Shown: piece after piece, positions 29,802-40,238 of the stretch
How the letters are laid out: each line of letters starts with the position of its first letter
Position numbering within the stretch: the first letter of the stretch is position 1
Assembly: GCA_039105265.1 (NCBI GenBank)
Contig: JAPFFF010000004.1
Location: forward strand, 1,922,001-1,986,000
Source of the DNA: Tritrichomonas musculus
Taxonomy: Eukaryota > Parabasalia > Tritrichomonadida > Tritrichomonadidae
Length of the DNA stretch: 64,000 bases
Direction: 5' to 3'
Made by a program: the position numbers and the translations under genes
Notes under the pieces: model-generated
Seen by the model: only the letters and a program-made list of their open reading frames with translations
Database searches by the model: none
Told to the model about the DNA's origin: nothing

Positions 29802-31220
29802 AAAAACGATTTTCCTCAAACATAACTTTTTGAATTTTCAGTTCGTTAATGTTTTTATTAGTTAACAATTTTGAATCAATATTTTTTTATCAATTTCATT
29901 GATATTTCTTTATGAAATATATAAGATATCTCAAGATAAACACCTTTTTACTTAGATCCAAATCAAACATTATTCATAAAAAGTATACATCAAAAATCTA
30001 GGCTACTAACATATTATATCAACAAATATATTTGTTTAAAAAAAAAAAAAATTTTGGAGATATTTTTTGCCCCAATCTCTTTTGCCCCCAACGGTTAAGG
30101 TCATTATTGACCCTGTATCGTACTTCAAAAAAAATCGGTCAGAACTTTTTTGCACTTTTGTGAAAAATACCATGAGTAGATACTCACCGATTTTTTCTGA
30201 AGTACGATACAGGGTCAATATTGACCTTAACCGTTAAGGTCAAAAGAGATTGGGTGCAAAAAATATCTCCCAAAAAAAATTAATTTTCCTAATTCAATCG
30301 AAAAGTTAATTCCTTATATAAATATTTCAACAAAAATCTTCTCATTTTGAAAATTGATTCAGTTTGACATAGGCTGGCAATAATCATTAAGTTCAACATA
30401 AAACGATTGGAAATTCATAATATCATATAAAATATTTCACGTGCAATAATTTCTAATTATTTTTTTTAACACTTTTTTCATATTTTTTTTTTTGTATTGT
30501 TATGGATATCTTTACAAGAGATTCGGTTTTTAAATATTTTTATTTTAAATGCTAGACTTTAAATTGGTGGTCATCTTAGGTTGAGAGTGACAATTTTTAA
30601 CACATTTTATAATCTATAATTAACTGGAAAATCCAAAAACCGCATTTTTTGTTTAAAAAATATCAAATGCTAAAATGCTGTCATTGCCCATTTAAAACCT
30701 AGTTTAAATAAATACATATTGCTTTTATGCGATAACTTTTCTAAGCTCATTTATTAATATTACATTTTCGAGTTTATTTCAATTTCTTTAATATAGAGCA
30801 ACATGATAATTTTAAATAAAAAGGAGAATTTTGCAAACTACACTATAAAATAAAGATAATAAAGAACCAAAATTTATTTTTAATAACCATACAATTTCAA
30901 AAATTGAATAAATATTCGCACTTTTTGAAAGAATATCAATACCATTTGAAAAATTCTTTGATAGAAATTAAAAATCCACATTTCATATGAATATATATTG
31001 ACGATACTGAATTTTAAAATGATTTATTTTTATTTTATGGAACTATTACTATTTTTCTTTTTATTATATGATGAATTTATGGAATAAAATTCAAGAATAT
31101 TTATTAAATTTATATTTTAAAATAAACAAAATATCATCAAAAATTGAAAAGAGAACTCAATTCAAAAAAAGACATAAACGTTATAATATCTCAATTTGAC
31201 GTAATCGATTTTTAATATCA
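29802..31220. other. Intergenic with a foldback element
   Basis: About 1.4 kb of AT-rich DNA between divergent genes. It contains the foldback at 30050-30281. The rest shows no coding sequence. Confidence 0.55.
30050..30281. repeat. Foldback element with ~90-bp imperfect inverted arms
   Basis: The left arm (30050-30139) and right arm (30187-30281) are long reverse complements. Both carry GACCCTGTATCGTACTTC (as its complement on the right), a GGTCAAT(A)TTGACC-like core, AACGGTTAAGG and AATCTCTTTTG. The 45-base centre is unique. Its GC content is higher than the surrounding DNA. It has no reading frame of its own, so it looks like a non-autonomous foldback MITE. The target duplication is not clear because both flanks are A-rich. 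Confidence 0.85.
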
Positions 31221-31224
31221 TCAT
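31221..31224 (+). promoter_or_regulatory. Initiator-like TCAT abutting ATG
   Basis: TCATATG: the Initiator-like TCA lies one base before the ATG at 31225. An additional ATCATCA overlaps. If used, the leader is almost absent. Confidence 0.4.
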
Positions 31225-32211
31225 ATGGTTGAATACGAAGAAGTTGAATGGGACATTAAATATGATGGCGAAGATTTTAATGTTCCTCTTGACTCGGTTC
31301 ATTTAATGGGACAGATTTGGAAACCAGAAGGCGATCCAAAGTTTGTTTACGTATTTGTACATGGACTTGCTGTTTTTATAACTTTTAAAAAAGATTTTTT
31401 CAAAATTATACAAGACATGAAAGGAGTTGCCTTTGCATGCGATCATTTAGGTCATGGACGATCACCGGGAGCAAAAGTTTCATGTAAAATTGACGAAATT
31501 ATAGAAGAAACTAAACAAGTGATTTTACTTGCTCACAAAAGATATCCAGATTTACCAATACTTCTTCATGGCCATTCAATGGGTGGCTTGACTGTTCTAA
31601 AGTTAGCAATGACTAATCAAGATTTTGTACGCCAGTATCTTTGTGGAATCATTGCAGAAGCACCATGGATTTCACGTTGCCCTCAAAGAGAACCAGGATG
31701 CTGCACTGTCTGCTGTTTACGATGCTTTGATAAATGCTGCTGCTCCAATTCTCAGTTTGATGGAGGCGTCAGTCATTTTTCAAGTGATCTTGCACCAGAA
31801 TGGGTTCAAAAAATGAAAGAATCACCATACATGGGTAAAACCATTACTCCTAGACTTTATGTTTCTGTTAGAGATTCAATCAAATTTGTACGTGAAAATC
31901 AATCTGAATTCCCACGTGATGTTCCACTTCTCTTCTTGCAAGGTATGAATGATGATCTTGTGGAAGGAAAAGAAAGTGAAGTTTGGATTAATCAATTAAT
32001 TTCCATAAATGATACTCATAAAATCACTTATAAATCATTTCCTGAAGGCCCTCACGTTATGCTTAAAACCAAAATTAGAGCACATGTAATCAAAGAAATG
32101 ATGAACTTCATGCAAACATACATACCAACATTAGCATCTTCCAATTCTAATGAAAATCAAAAAGAAGAAGAAAAGAATGACAATAATGATGAAGGAAACG
32201 AAGAACAATAA
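31225..32211 (+). CDS. Monoacylglycerol lipase-like alpha/beta hydrolase
   Basis: 328 residues of the serine-hydrolase (Hydrolase_4) family. The oxyanion HG pair is at 46-47, CDHLGHGRSPG at 72-82, the nucleophile elbow GHSMGG at 116-121 (Ser118), the acid in GMNDDLV (Asp243 or 244) and the base His277 in PEGPHVML. The full triad is present, so it should cleave monoacylglycerols or related lipid esters. In the cap region residues 152-173 hold nine Cys in 22 residues (CPQREPGCCTVCCLRCFDKC and the following CC), unusual for the family and a candidate palmitoylation or metal site. The tail after residue 300 is Asn/Glu-rich. No signal peptide. Confidence 0.9.
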   Translation: MVEYEEVEWDIKYDGEDFNVPLDSVHLMGQIWKPEGDPKFVYVFVHGLAVFITFKKDFFKIIQDMKGVAFACDHLGHGRSPGAKVSCKIDEIIEETKQVILLAHKRYPDLPILLHGHSMGGLTVLKLAMTNQDFVRQYLCGIIAEAPWISRCPQREPGCCTVCCLRCFDKCCCSNSQFDGGVSHFSSDLAPEWVQKMKESPYMGKTITPRLYVSVRDSIKFVRENQSEFPRDVPLLFLQGMNDDLVEGKESEVWINQLISINDTHKITYKSFPEGPHVMLKTKIRAHVIKEMMNFMQTYIPTLASSNSNENQKEEEKNDNNDEGNEEQ

Positions 32212-32450
32212 AATCTCATCATTTTGAAATCAAAAGGAATTCATATTAGTATTATTTTATAAACTCAAAATATATCTCCGATAAAAAAAATGCTAATGAA
32301 TTCTTTCTCATCTTACTTGAAGTTGCAATAATGTTCTTATTGCAGTTCGCATTTCAAATTGCCGGTATCATTTCATGTTTAAAATTTTTTAAATCATAGA
32401 TAAATTAATTGACCTTTCTTTATTTTAACTTAAAACAATTTTTTATTCAT

Positions 32451-33749
32451 TTACACAACATTATTGAATCTAGGACGATAAACATTACTTCTTTTACTTG
32501 GACGAAAAGCTCGCTTTTTAGTTTTTTCTGATTGTGAACGCTGATTTAGCAAATCTAATGTTTGCCTTTGATTGAGAGGAGGAGTTCGTTGTACGTCAGT
32601 GAGATCAACATCAATGAATATATCATCCATTTTATCAATATTTTCCATTTTCTTTTTTTTCTTAGATTTTGAACGTTTAGTTACTTGGTCATAATCATCA
32701 CCAAGCAATATATTAATATCAGAATCGTCAATATCAGAGTCACTATTTGTTCGAATTTGTCTTATGAGTTCTTCAGCATCTGAATCATCTTCAAATACAA
32801 TTGGTACGTCATCTTCATCAAATTTACGCTTCTTAATATTAAGATTTTGATTATCATTTTTAATATTATTACCAGTATTTTCGATAAGTTGGCTAGGCTC
32901 ATTATCGTTAAAACTTATTTGATAATCTGATGATACAACAGAATCTATACATTTTTCTCTGAATTTTCTCATCTGATCTTGAAAATCCAATACAAGTAAC
33001 TTAGCTTCTTTTTCATGCCGAAGTGACATTAGCTCAAAGAGTTTTTCATTTTTTTCATTTGTCTTTCTCAAATTTACTTTTTCTTCAGGCAATGATGGCC
33101 TTTGAGCAAGAGTTTCATTACCACAATCGCGTAAAATAAGCTTTGTTCCTTGAAGAAAGCAAAAATCTTGAAAATCTTCAACAGTTGCATCAACCTGCGC
33201 CTTTTCCCATTTTTTAATAAATCTTTGTATTTCTTCTTCTTGTAGAACTTGAAGCTGGTCTAGTTTTTTAGTATAAAATCTTTGAATCTCTTCTTCTGAA
33301 GAAAAGTGCGACTCTAAGAAATCGCTATTTAATTCAAACTCAGCAAACACATTTGAGAATTTATCATCATTTTTAAATTTAGAACGATTACTTTTTAACT
33401 TATCAAAATAAAAATCAAGATTTAGTTTAACAAGATTTGGATATTTGTAAATCTCACTCCGATTAAATCCGTATGGATTACTTTTCCTCTTTTGTGATGA
33501 TTGAGAGGTTGAGGCTGCGTCTGAGATATTAACGCGAAAAAAACTGCATGATGAAGTGACTGAATTTTTGCTACACACACTTTGACTTGGACATTGGTCT
33601 TGATAAAATGAATAATATGAGTTTCTAGAGAGACTATCAATATCATCCAAATTAATTTTTCTTGAACCTTTTCCTCCTTCTTCGGAAAACGATGATGTCG
33701 AAGGCGCGAAATTGGTATATTTGGTAGATCCTTTAGGAGGAGAGAACAT
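32451..33749 (-). CDS. Charged protein with central coiled coil
   Basis: 432 residues. The N-terminal ~85 residues are Ser-rich. Residues ~95-260 are helical and conserved-looking: PNLVKLNLDFYFDKLKSN, FYTKKLDQLQVLQEEEIQRF, DFQDFCFLQGTKLILRDCG, FELMSLRHEKEAKLLVLDFQ. Then comes an Asp-rich stretch (DDVPIVFEDDSDAEELIRQI, SDSDIDDSDINILLGDDYD), a basic KRSKSKKKKK block resembling a nuclear localisation signal, and an Arg-rich tail. A nuclear scaffold is possible, but no family is recognised. A TCAAG motif starts 16 bases upstream of the ATG. Confidence 0.8.
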   Translation of the reverse strand: MFSPPKGSTKYTNFAPSTSSFSEEGGKGSRKINLDDIDSLSRNSYYSFYQDQCPSQSVCSKNSVTSSCSFFRVNISDAASTSQSSQKRKSNPYGFNRSEIYKYPNLVKLNLDFYFDKLKSNRSKFKNDDKFSNVFAEFELNSDFLESHFSSEEEIQRFYTKKLDQLQVLQEEEIQRFIKKWEKAQVDATVEDFQDFCFLQGTKLILRDCGNETLAQRPSLPEEKVNLRKTNEKNEKLFELMSLRHEKEAKLLVLDFQDQMRKFREKCIDSVVSSDYQISFNDNEPSQLIENTGNNIKNDNQNLNIKKRKFDEDDVPIVFEDDSDAEELIRQIRTNSDSDIDDSDINILLGDDYDQVTKRSKSKKKKKMENIDKMDDIFIDVDLTDVQRTPPLNQRQTLDLLNQRSQSEKTKKRAFRPSKRSNVYRPRFNNVV

Positions 33750-34400
33750 TTTCGTTTATTCTTGATAAACTTTTTTCAGTCAAATTATATTAACTTTTCA
33801 ATGGTTATTTTATTCAAAAATGTCAATTTAATTATGCAAAAAATTATTTATTGTTTACTAAATATTTAATATATTTAGTAATAAATTAATATAAAATACT
33901 ACTTTATATTATTAGTATAGTATAAAATATTTTATTAATGAAGATAAAACAATTATTATTTTATAACCATTTTTTTGACTATTAAAATCCACAATTCTAT
34001 TATATTTTCAAGTTTTTTTAACCAATAACAAATCAAGCTTTAAAATATGAAATATTTTAATTGAATAATATAAATTTGTAAACATCTCAAAAAACATCGC
34101 ATAAACTAGAGATCTCATAGAAATTAAAATTTGACCATCAAATTAGCAGTTATTAAACGTACACATAGTTAAATATGAAGGAATCGAAAAGTGAAAATAA
34201 CTCATTCAATTTGCAATCGTTTGTATTGATACTTTGTCAATTAATAAAAGGCTTAATTTGCAAAAAAAGTATGGAAATGAATTTTTTTAATAAAACCTTT
34301 AATTGTTTTAAATAAGCTTGTAAAATATACCCAAATGTAAAAAAAAGACCTGGTCTTGGTGATTCTTTCTCGTCTTTTGGCGATTTTAATAAATCTTTTA
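33750..34400. other. Start of a 6.4-kb gene-free block
   Basis: AT-rich DNA upstream of the charged-protein gene. GACCTGGTCTTGG at 34349-34361 recalls the hairpin DNA at 36648-36656. No gene is visible. Confidence 0.45.
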
Positions 34401-35256
34401 AGGCTGCGGTTGAATAGGCATTCAAAAGTTTAACTTTTTCTAAAATGCACGTTTTACAATTGAGACTTATTCAATCAATTCCGATAGACAATTCAGTTTA
34501 CATTTTTTTTTTGACACTGTGTCAGATTTTTTAATCCATTTAAAAAATGATGGTCTGAAACGGTATTAATAAAATTGATAATTAGAAAAATATGAAGCAA
34601 GCCAAATGGATTGGTCTTAATTTCGCATCTGATGGTTTTGACAAAGCACGATCAAAGCTACAAGGTAAACTTGATTATTATATTCGTGAAAATATCAAAA
34701 AAATCAATAAAAAAAATAAAATAAGAAGCAAAAAAAGCATTTTATTATTAAATATTAAATTAATTTTTCGAGGTTGATTGAATTGGTAAATATAATGGAA
34801 ATGCATAATTTCATTCTTGAGTTTGAAATCAAAGTAAATGAAAATGTCATATCATGTTGCATATAAACGATAATTTTGCAAATGTATTACGTAGTTTTTT
34901 TTTAAAAAAAGTCGAAATATACAAATAAATATCATAAAGTCAAAAAAAGTTGACTAAAAGATAAATAATAATAGCTCATGTAAAGTTTTTGGTATTTTTG
35001 ATGAATTATAAAAGAATCTAAGTCAACTTCTTTGAGATATAAAGATTTTCTAAATAATTTAGTTTTATATTTCAAACTATTAAAAAAAAAAAAGTTCTGA
35101 TTGACACATCATACAATAAAAAACCTTGAACCTGGACTGCGAATCAATTTGCATCAAAAGTAGTAAAAAAAGCGTTTTTGTTAGTTTAAATAAATATAAA
35201 CAGTAATTTCTATATTCAATTGGTCTCAAATTTGAATATCTTTTCAACCGCAGCCT
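34401..35256. mobile_element. TA-flanked element with TIR AGGCTGCGGTTGAA
   Basis: AGGCTGCGGTTGAA at 34401 and its reverse complement ending at 35256, both flanked by TA (34399-34400, 35257-35258). Similarity of the two ends continues inward with ATTCAAA. The element is 856 bases long and matches the Tc1/mariner target rule. It contains a 61-codon open stretch (34592-34777, MKQAKWIGLNFASDGFDKAR...) with no recognised motif, so it is a non-autonomous or decayed element. Confidence 0.75.
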
Positions 35257-35303
35257 TAAAAAGTTATTTCTTATGAATTATAAAATAAAATGATTAAATG
35301 ATA

Positions 35304-36220
35304 GAGGGGTCAACCGCTCAACCGTTGTCAAAAAATTGAGAGAAATAAAAAATCTAAAGATCAATGCAAAATAAATTATTAAATAAATATAACAGTATTT
35401 ATGAATAATAAAAAATTGCATTAAAAAAAATTTCCTTTATTTTGCCAGGAGTTAGAAGAGATCAAAGTTTTAATGACATGTGATATGAATTACATTTTTT
35501 AAATATTAAAAATCATTATAAAAAGCAATTAATTAATATATTTTTGGATTTAAACTCCTTATGATCAAACAAATATTCAATTTTATTCAATAAAACCCTC
35601 AAAAAATTATTAAAAAACATCAAATAAAATATATTTTCAAAGATTTATTATTTCTCCTCATGAAAAACAAAAATTGAAGAAAAATAACCATAATCATCTA
35701 TTAATAAATGGTTAAACAATCAAAAGTAAACAAACATTTATTACTTTTTTTTTTTGAAATATATATCAATAATTTTATGAAATAACAGTACGTTTAACTG
35801 TTAAAATTTCAATTATTGTGATATATAAATAAATAATTCCTAACAAATTTCATATTTTAATATACTATTTTATTTGATTTAATTCTTCATTGTGGAGATA
35901 TCATTCTTTGGTTTTTTTATATTTTATTTATATTATTTTATATTTTATAATTATAATATATTTAAATTATTTACACCATAATATTTAATTCATAAGATAT
36001 TTTGGCTTGAAAGAGAATTAGAGTTATATGAAAAAGTGGGAATTTTCAAATTTTTTTAATTGAATTTTTATTTCCTCTATAATTCCTGGCAAAATAAGCG
36101 AATTTTTAATTTGAGCATAAAAATATATATTACTATATATAAAGAATTAGAATAATTATTTTATTTAATCAAATCTTTATAAAAATACTTTTTTGACATT
36201 TTCTTGGCGGTTGACCCCCC
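35304..36220. mobile_element. TA-flanked element with TIR GRGGGGTCAACCGC
   Basis: GAGGGGTCAACCGC at 35304 and GGGGGGTCAACCGC (reverse complement) ending at 36220, with TA outside each end (35302-35303, 36221-36222). The element is 917 bases, AT-rich, with no coding sequence. Only 46 bases separate it from the element to its left. Confidence 0.75.
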
Positions 36221-36300
36221 TATATTAAATGATATTTGATTAAATAATAATTCAATTTACGAATCAACATTCAATAAATTCAATGAATTTATTTAATTAC

Positions 36301-36420
36301 TCGGCTATATATATTCATAAAAATATAAATACTATTAATATTTCAATGAATTATTTCAATGCATTATTTATTATTCGGCTATAAATATTCATAAAAATAT
36401 AAATACTATTAATATTTTAA
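36301..36420. repeat. 74-bp tandem duplication, two partial copies
   Basis: TCGGCTATAtATATTCATAAAAATATAAATACTATTAATATTT-like sequence begins at 36301 and again at 36375 with few changes. Confidence 0.7.
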
Positions 36421-36559
36421 ATACATTTTATATCGGTATATATTTAAAATATAAATGAAAAAAAATTTATTTTCAATTGAAAAAATGCTTTTATTGATTT
36501 TATTATAATTTTATATCTTATTTTTTTTTTTATTTTATATATGATATTTTGAAAGCTTT

Positions 36560-36680
36560 ACAAATCACCATCGCCAAAAAAACCGTTTTGGTGATCTCCA
36601 AAATATATGTAAACTATTCAAAATTGAATGCTGTCGCCAAAAGCCCAAGACCTGGGCTTTTGGTGAAATCGGTTATTTGG
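36560..36680. repeat. Cluster of nested hairpins
   Basis: CCAAAAGCCCA (36637-36647) pairs exactly with TGGGCTTTTGG (36653-36663) around a 5-base loop. Just upstream, ATCACCATCGCCAAAA near 36565 pairs with TTTTGGTGAT near 36585, and CACCAAAAGCC-like sequence recurs. This may be the core of another decayed foldback. The 74-codon frame at 36549-36773 is an incidental opening across it. Confidence 0.6.
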
Positions 36681-37034
36681 CTTTTCATCGTCAATATAAA
36701 TGAGCTTTTTATTATTATTTTATATGATATATTATACAGATCATACAATTATTTTGTAATATTCAAAAAATAACATTTTTTTACTGAGAAAATCTTATCG
36801 ATTATTAATATGACTTTTGATAAAACTCATTTAATTCCTCTTTCAAATAATTCAATGGTTTATGGCTTTTGATAAAACTAAATTTTATTAATAAAATTTA
36901 TTTGACAATAATATGGTTATATTTGGTGATTTTTAAAACCCAAAAAACGTTTATTTCACCAAATTTACTATTTTAAAATTTAAAATATCAAATTGATGAT
37001 AATTTTGGTGAAATTGGGTTATTTTTTCATTTTA

Positions 37035-37366
37035 AGGGACAACTATCATATTTTTTTGTAAACATTTCAATATTGAAAAAACTCATAGAAAATAAAATTC
37101 AATGGTTATTATTTCGGAAAAAGTTTAAAACTTTAAAATTTCACCATTCCGATCATTTTTGTAAAATTTATATATCCTTTCAACTTTTAAATTTTTATTG
37201 AAAAAAGGGAATAGGCTTAAAAGAAGAATAGAAATAAATGATATGTAATTTATATATTTTATATATACCAAAATATAGCAAAAATACTCAACAAATAATT
37301 TTTTTTAAGTCAATTAATTTTGTGATAACTCATAGAATTTTAACACAGAATTTGATAGTGGTCCCT
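37035..37366. mobile_element. TA-flanked MITE with TIR AGGGACMACTATCA
   Basis: AGGGACAACTATCA at 37035 and AGGGACCACTATCA (reverse complement) ending at 37366, each with TA outside. 332 bases with no coding sequence. Its first ~110 bases are clearly similar to the first ~110 bases of the MITE at 59422-59770 (shared ACTCATAGAA and TTTCGGAAAAAGTTT). Confidence 0.8.
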
Positions 37367-37566
37367 TAAATATTTAATTCACAATTTGGTTCCCATACTT
37401 TTTTTAACAAATCGTTTTAATTTACATTTGCCATGATATTGACTTATAAACATCATAAACCATGACGTTATTTCGATTTTAAAATTGAATGAAAAACGAT
37501 CTTTTTTATGAATTTGAAAGGCTAATTTTTCGATTCTATGAGATCTCAGAAACGTCCCCCTTAAAA
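37367..37566. repeat. Orphan right end of a related MITE
   Basis: CTCAGAAACGTCCCCCT followed by TA at 37567 is the same kind of end (reverse complement AGGGGGACGTTTCTGAG). No matching left end was found nearby, so this is probably a half element. Confidence 0.45.
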
Positions 37567-37588
37567 TGATTTCATCACTTAATCTTTA

Positions 37589-39793
37589 AGAGGGACCTTT
37601 CCCCGTTTACTATTATAAATTGAACGATTAATATTTGACTTGAATATTATCGTTTTAATTCAAATTTTAATTGAAAATTTAAAAATGAAATAACTCAATG
37701 TAAAGATTTAAGGTGATTTTGATTTTTGGCAATCATATTATGTAATAGATAGTTTAGAATATCTAGGCCTCAAATATCAAAAATTTATATCAAATAATGA
37801 AAAATGATGATTGTTTGCAAAATTCTTTGATGCTTTAATGCATGTAATATATTATTTACTAGTTTGAGACCTAGATTATTTAATTTGGCTTACATAGTTT
37901 CTATGTATATAAAAATAATATGATAAATAATTTTATGGATTGAGTTATTTCATTTTTAAATTCTCCATTATAAAAATACATGGAAAATTGATCAGAGCAA
38001 AAATGGTCCTACAGCTGAAATAAACTGTTTTTGGATTTAGATATATATTTATTTATTTATTTCTATTATAAATAAAGTAAACATGCATATTTTTATTATA
38101 TTGTTTTGCAAATGAATATTCAATTTTTAAAAAAGAAACACATTTTTTTATTTAAAATATGTATATTATATATGATGTAATTTGTTATATTAAATAAACA
38201 TATTGCATTCAATTTTTTATAATTGCTTAGTCCATATTTAATTAGATCAATGGCATCTTTATTAATACATATAGGATGTTTTGAAAATATTAATTTACAT
38301 TCAATTCATATTTTATAATACCAATAATATTGATTTAAATACATAAATATATAGTTTAATATATAAATAATAATTTAAAAATGATATATTTTTAAATTAT
38401 TATATACTTACATATATTTTAATATGCATCTATAAATTGAATATTCAATATAATACTAAAAAATATTAGAATCAAGTGGGTAATTCTAAAAACAAAATAA
38501 TTGTAATCAATAGTTTTTTCAATAAAATAATTCTCACAAAAATTGTATTTATTTAATATAAAATATTGTTTTATCTTTTTATTTATCAGGGTTAATTATT
38601 TATTATATATAATTTAATTTCTATATATTGTATATTAAATATTATATTGATTATATTGATTGAATATAGTTTTACATAGAATTATATGCATTTTAATAAT
38701 TCAATTTATGAAAAAAAAAATGAAAATTTGAATTGATACAATTAGATATATATTAATTATATTTTAATTTCTTGTTATTTCCTATATAATATATTTATTA
38801 TAATTATAATAATAAATATTTAATAAATGTTAATTGTTGAAATAATAATATTATTAATATTTTATTAAATTAAATTGAATTAATCATATTTTGATAGAAA
38901 AGGAAAAGAGTCTCAATATTTAAATACGTTTATTTAAAAGTATTCAATTAATCTATTTATATATTATATGTTTATTTTTGTGTATTAAATGAATCTAATA
39001 TTGATATCTCATACATTAAATAACTGAGTAAAATTGTTTGAATCATTCAATATTTTTCAAATAAAAAAAGTAGTATGCTTATATCTTTACTAATAACGAA
39101 TTTAATCTTTTTATTATAGATCTATAAAATGATATATTTTATAATAAAAAGTAATAATAAACTAAACGAAAATAAGATCAATATCAATACAAATAAATAT
39201 AAAACTACGCATTTATTTTCAAAAGTATTTTTAAAACTAAAATATAGTATTATAGTATTAATATATTAGTTAATCAAATATATTTCAAATAATAATATAT
39301 TATAAATAACAATAAAAGTCATATTCAATATATAATAATCAATCTTTAATCTATTTTTTTTTGAATATTCCTATTATCTCTCAATGTTTTTGTTATTTTG
39401 ACATTTTATATTTTTATATAATATAATAAATTAAAAATGTATGATATATAATTATAAATATGTTTTTTTAAGTAATTATCAAAAAACTTATTATAATTCA
39501 TTTTAATTTCTATTAAAAACATCAAATAAAACTTATTAAGCATGTGTGAACAATCTGATAATCAATTTATTTTATTGTGAAAACAGTTTTTAAAAATGAA
39601 ATTGAATTTTCTTTTTTATTATTATTGTCTAACCTTTAATTGATATATCAAATGACTTACATAGTTATTAACATAAGCGAAATAATATAATTGTCTAAAC
39701 AAAACATAGAAGATAATCTTATAAATCATAATTATCTATTTAACCTTTAGGCCAATAATTTGGCCTGATCGTTTTACATTGAAAGGTCCCCCT
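37589..39793. mobile_element. TA-flanked inverted-repeat pair AGRGGGACCTTTC (2.2 kb)
   Basis: AGAGGGACCTTTC at 37589 and AGGGGGACCTTTC (reverse complement) ending at 39793, flanked by TA (37587-37588, 39794-39795). The 2.2 kb between is extremely AT-rich with no reading frame, so it is either a decayed element or two ends of different copies. Confidence 0.55.
37678..37960. repeat. Foldback with perfect 22-bp arms
   Basis: TTTAAAAATGAAATAACTCA... (22 bases at 37678-37699) is exactly repeated in reverse at 37939-37960. Inner segments also pair imperfectly (ATCTAGGCCTCAAA with TTTGAGACCTAGAT), so the whole 283 bases form one long hairpin. It lies inside the 2.2-kb element and is probably a separate MITE. 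Confidence 0.8.
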
Positions 39794-39795
39794 TA

Positions 39796-40238
39796 ATTCA
39801 ATTCTTTTTTGATGTGTATGCTTTTTTTGTAAGATCTAAAATAAGAAAAATAACTTTAAATATAATGAAAATAGCTGTTCATTATTGAATGAAATCTTTA
39901 ACGTTCAACAGTTTACCAAATAATTTTGTCATCATTATTTATAATTTTTATTTAAAATCAACTGTAATAGTTTTTTGAGCATTTTCAGTAAATTCATTGA
40001 CCTACAGCAGAATCAATATCAAACAAAAGTCTGAAATTGTCTTTTAACATTACAAAATCGATTAAGGCCAAATTTTCAAACAAAGAGGTCAAAATATATT
40101 ACACTACTAAATTAACATTCCCATAACAATTTCAAAAAATAATAATAATAAAAAGCTTTTTCAAGGTCATTTACGATTATTCACAAAAATATTTATTTAA
40201 CAAACAAACATTAAAAAAAAAATAATTAACAAATTTGA
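39796..40238. other. Intergenic, nothing recognised
   Basis: About 440 AT-rich bases between the last element end and the stop of the large protein gene. Confidence 0.5.

Noticed and set aside
34592-34777. 61-codon frame inside the TA-flanked element as a transposase
   Set aside because: No DDE, HTH or other transposase motif could be recognised, so it is only noted under the element.
36549-36773. 74-codon frame over the hairpin cluster
   Set aside because: It starts with a non-ATG codon, runs through palindromic DNA and shows no motif.
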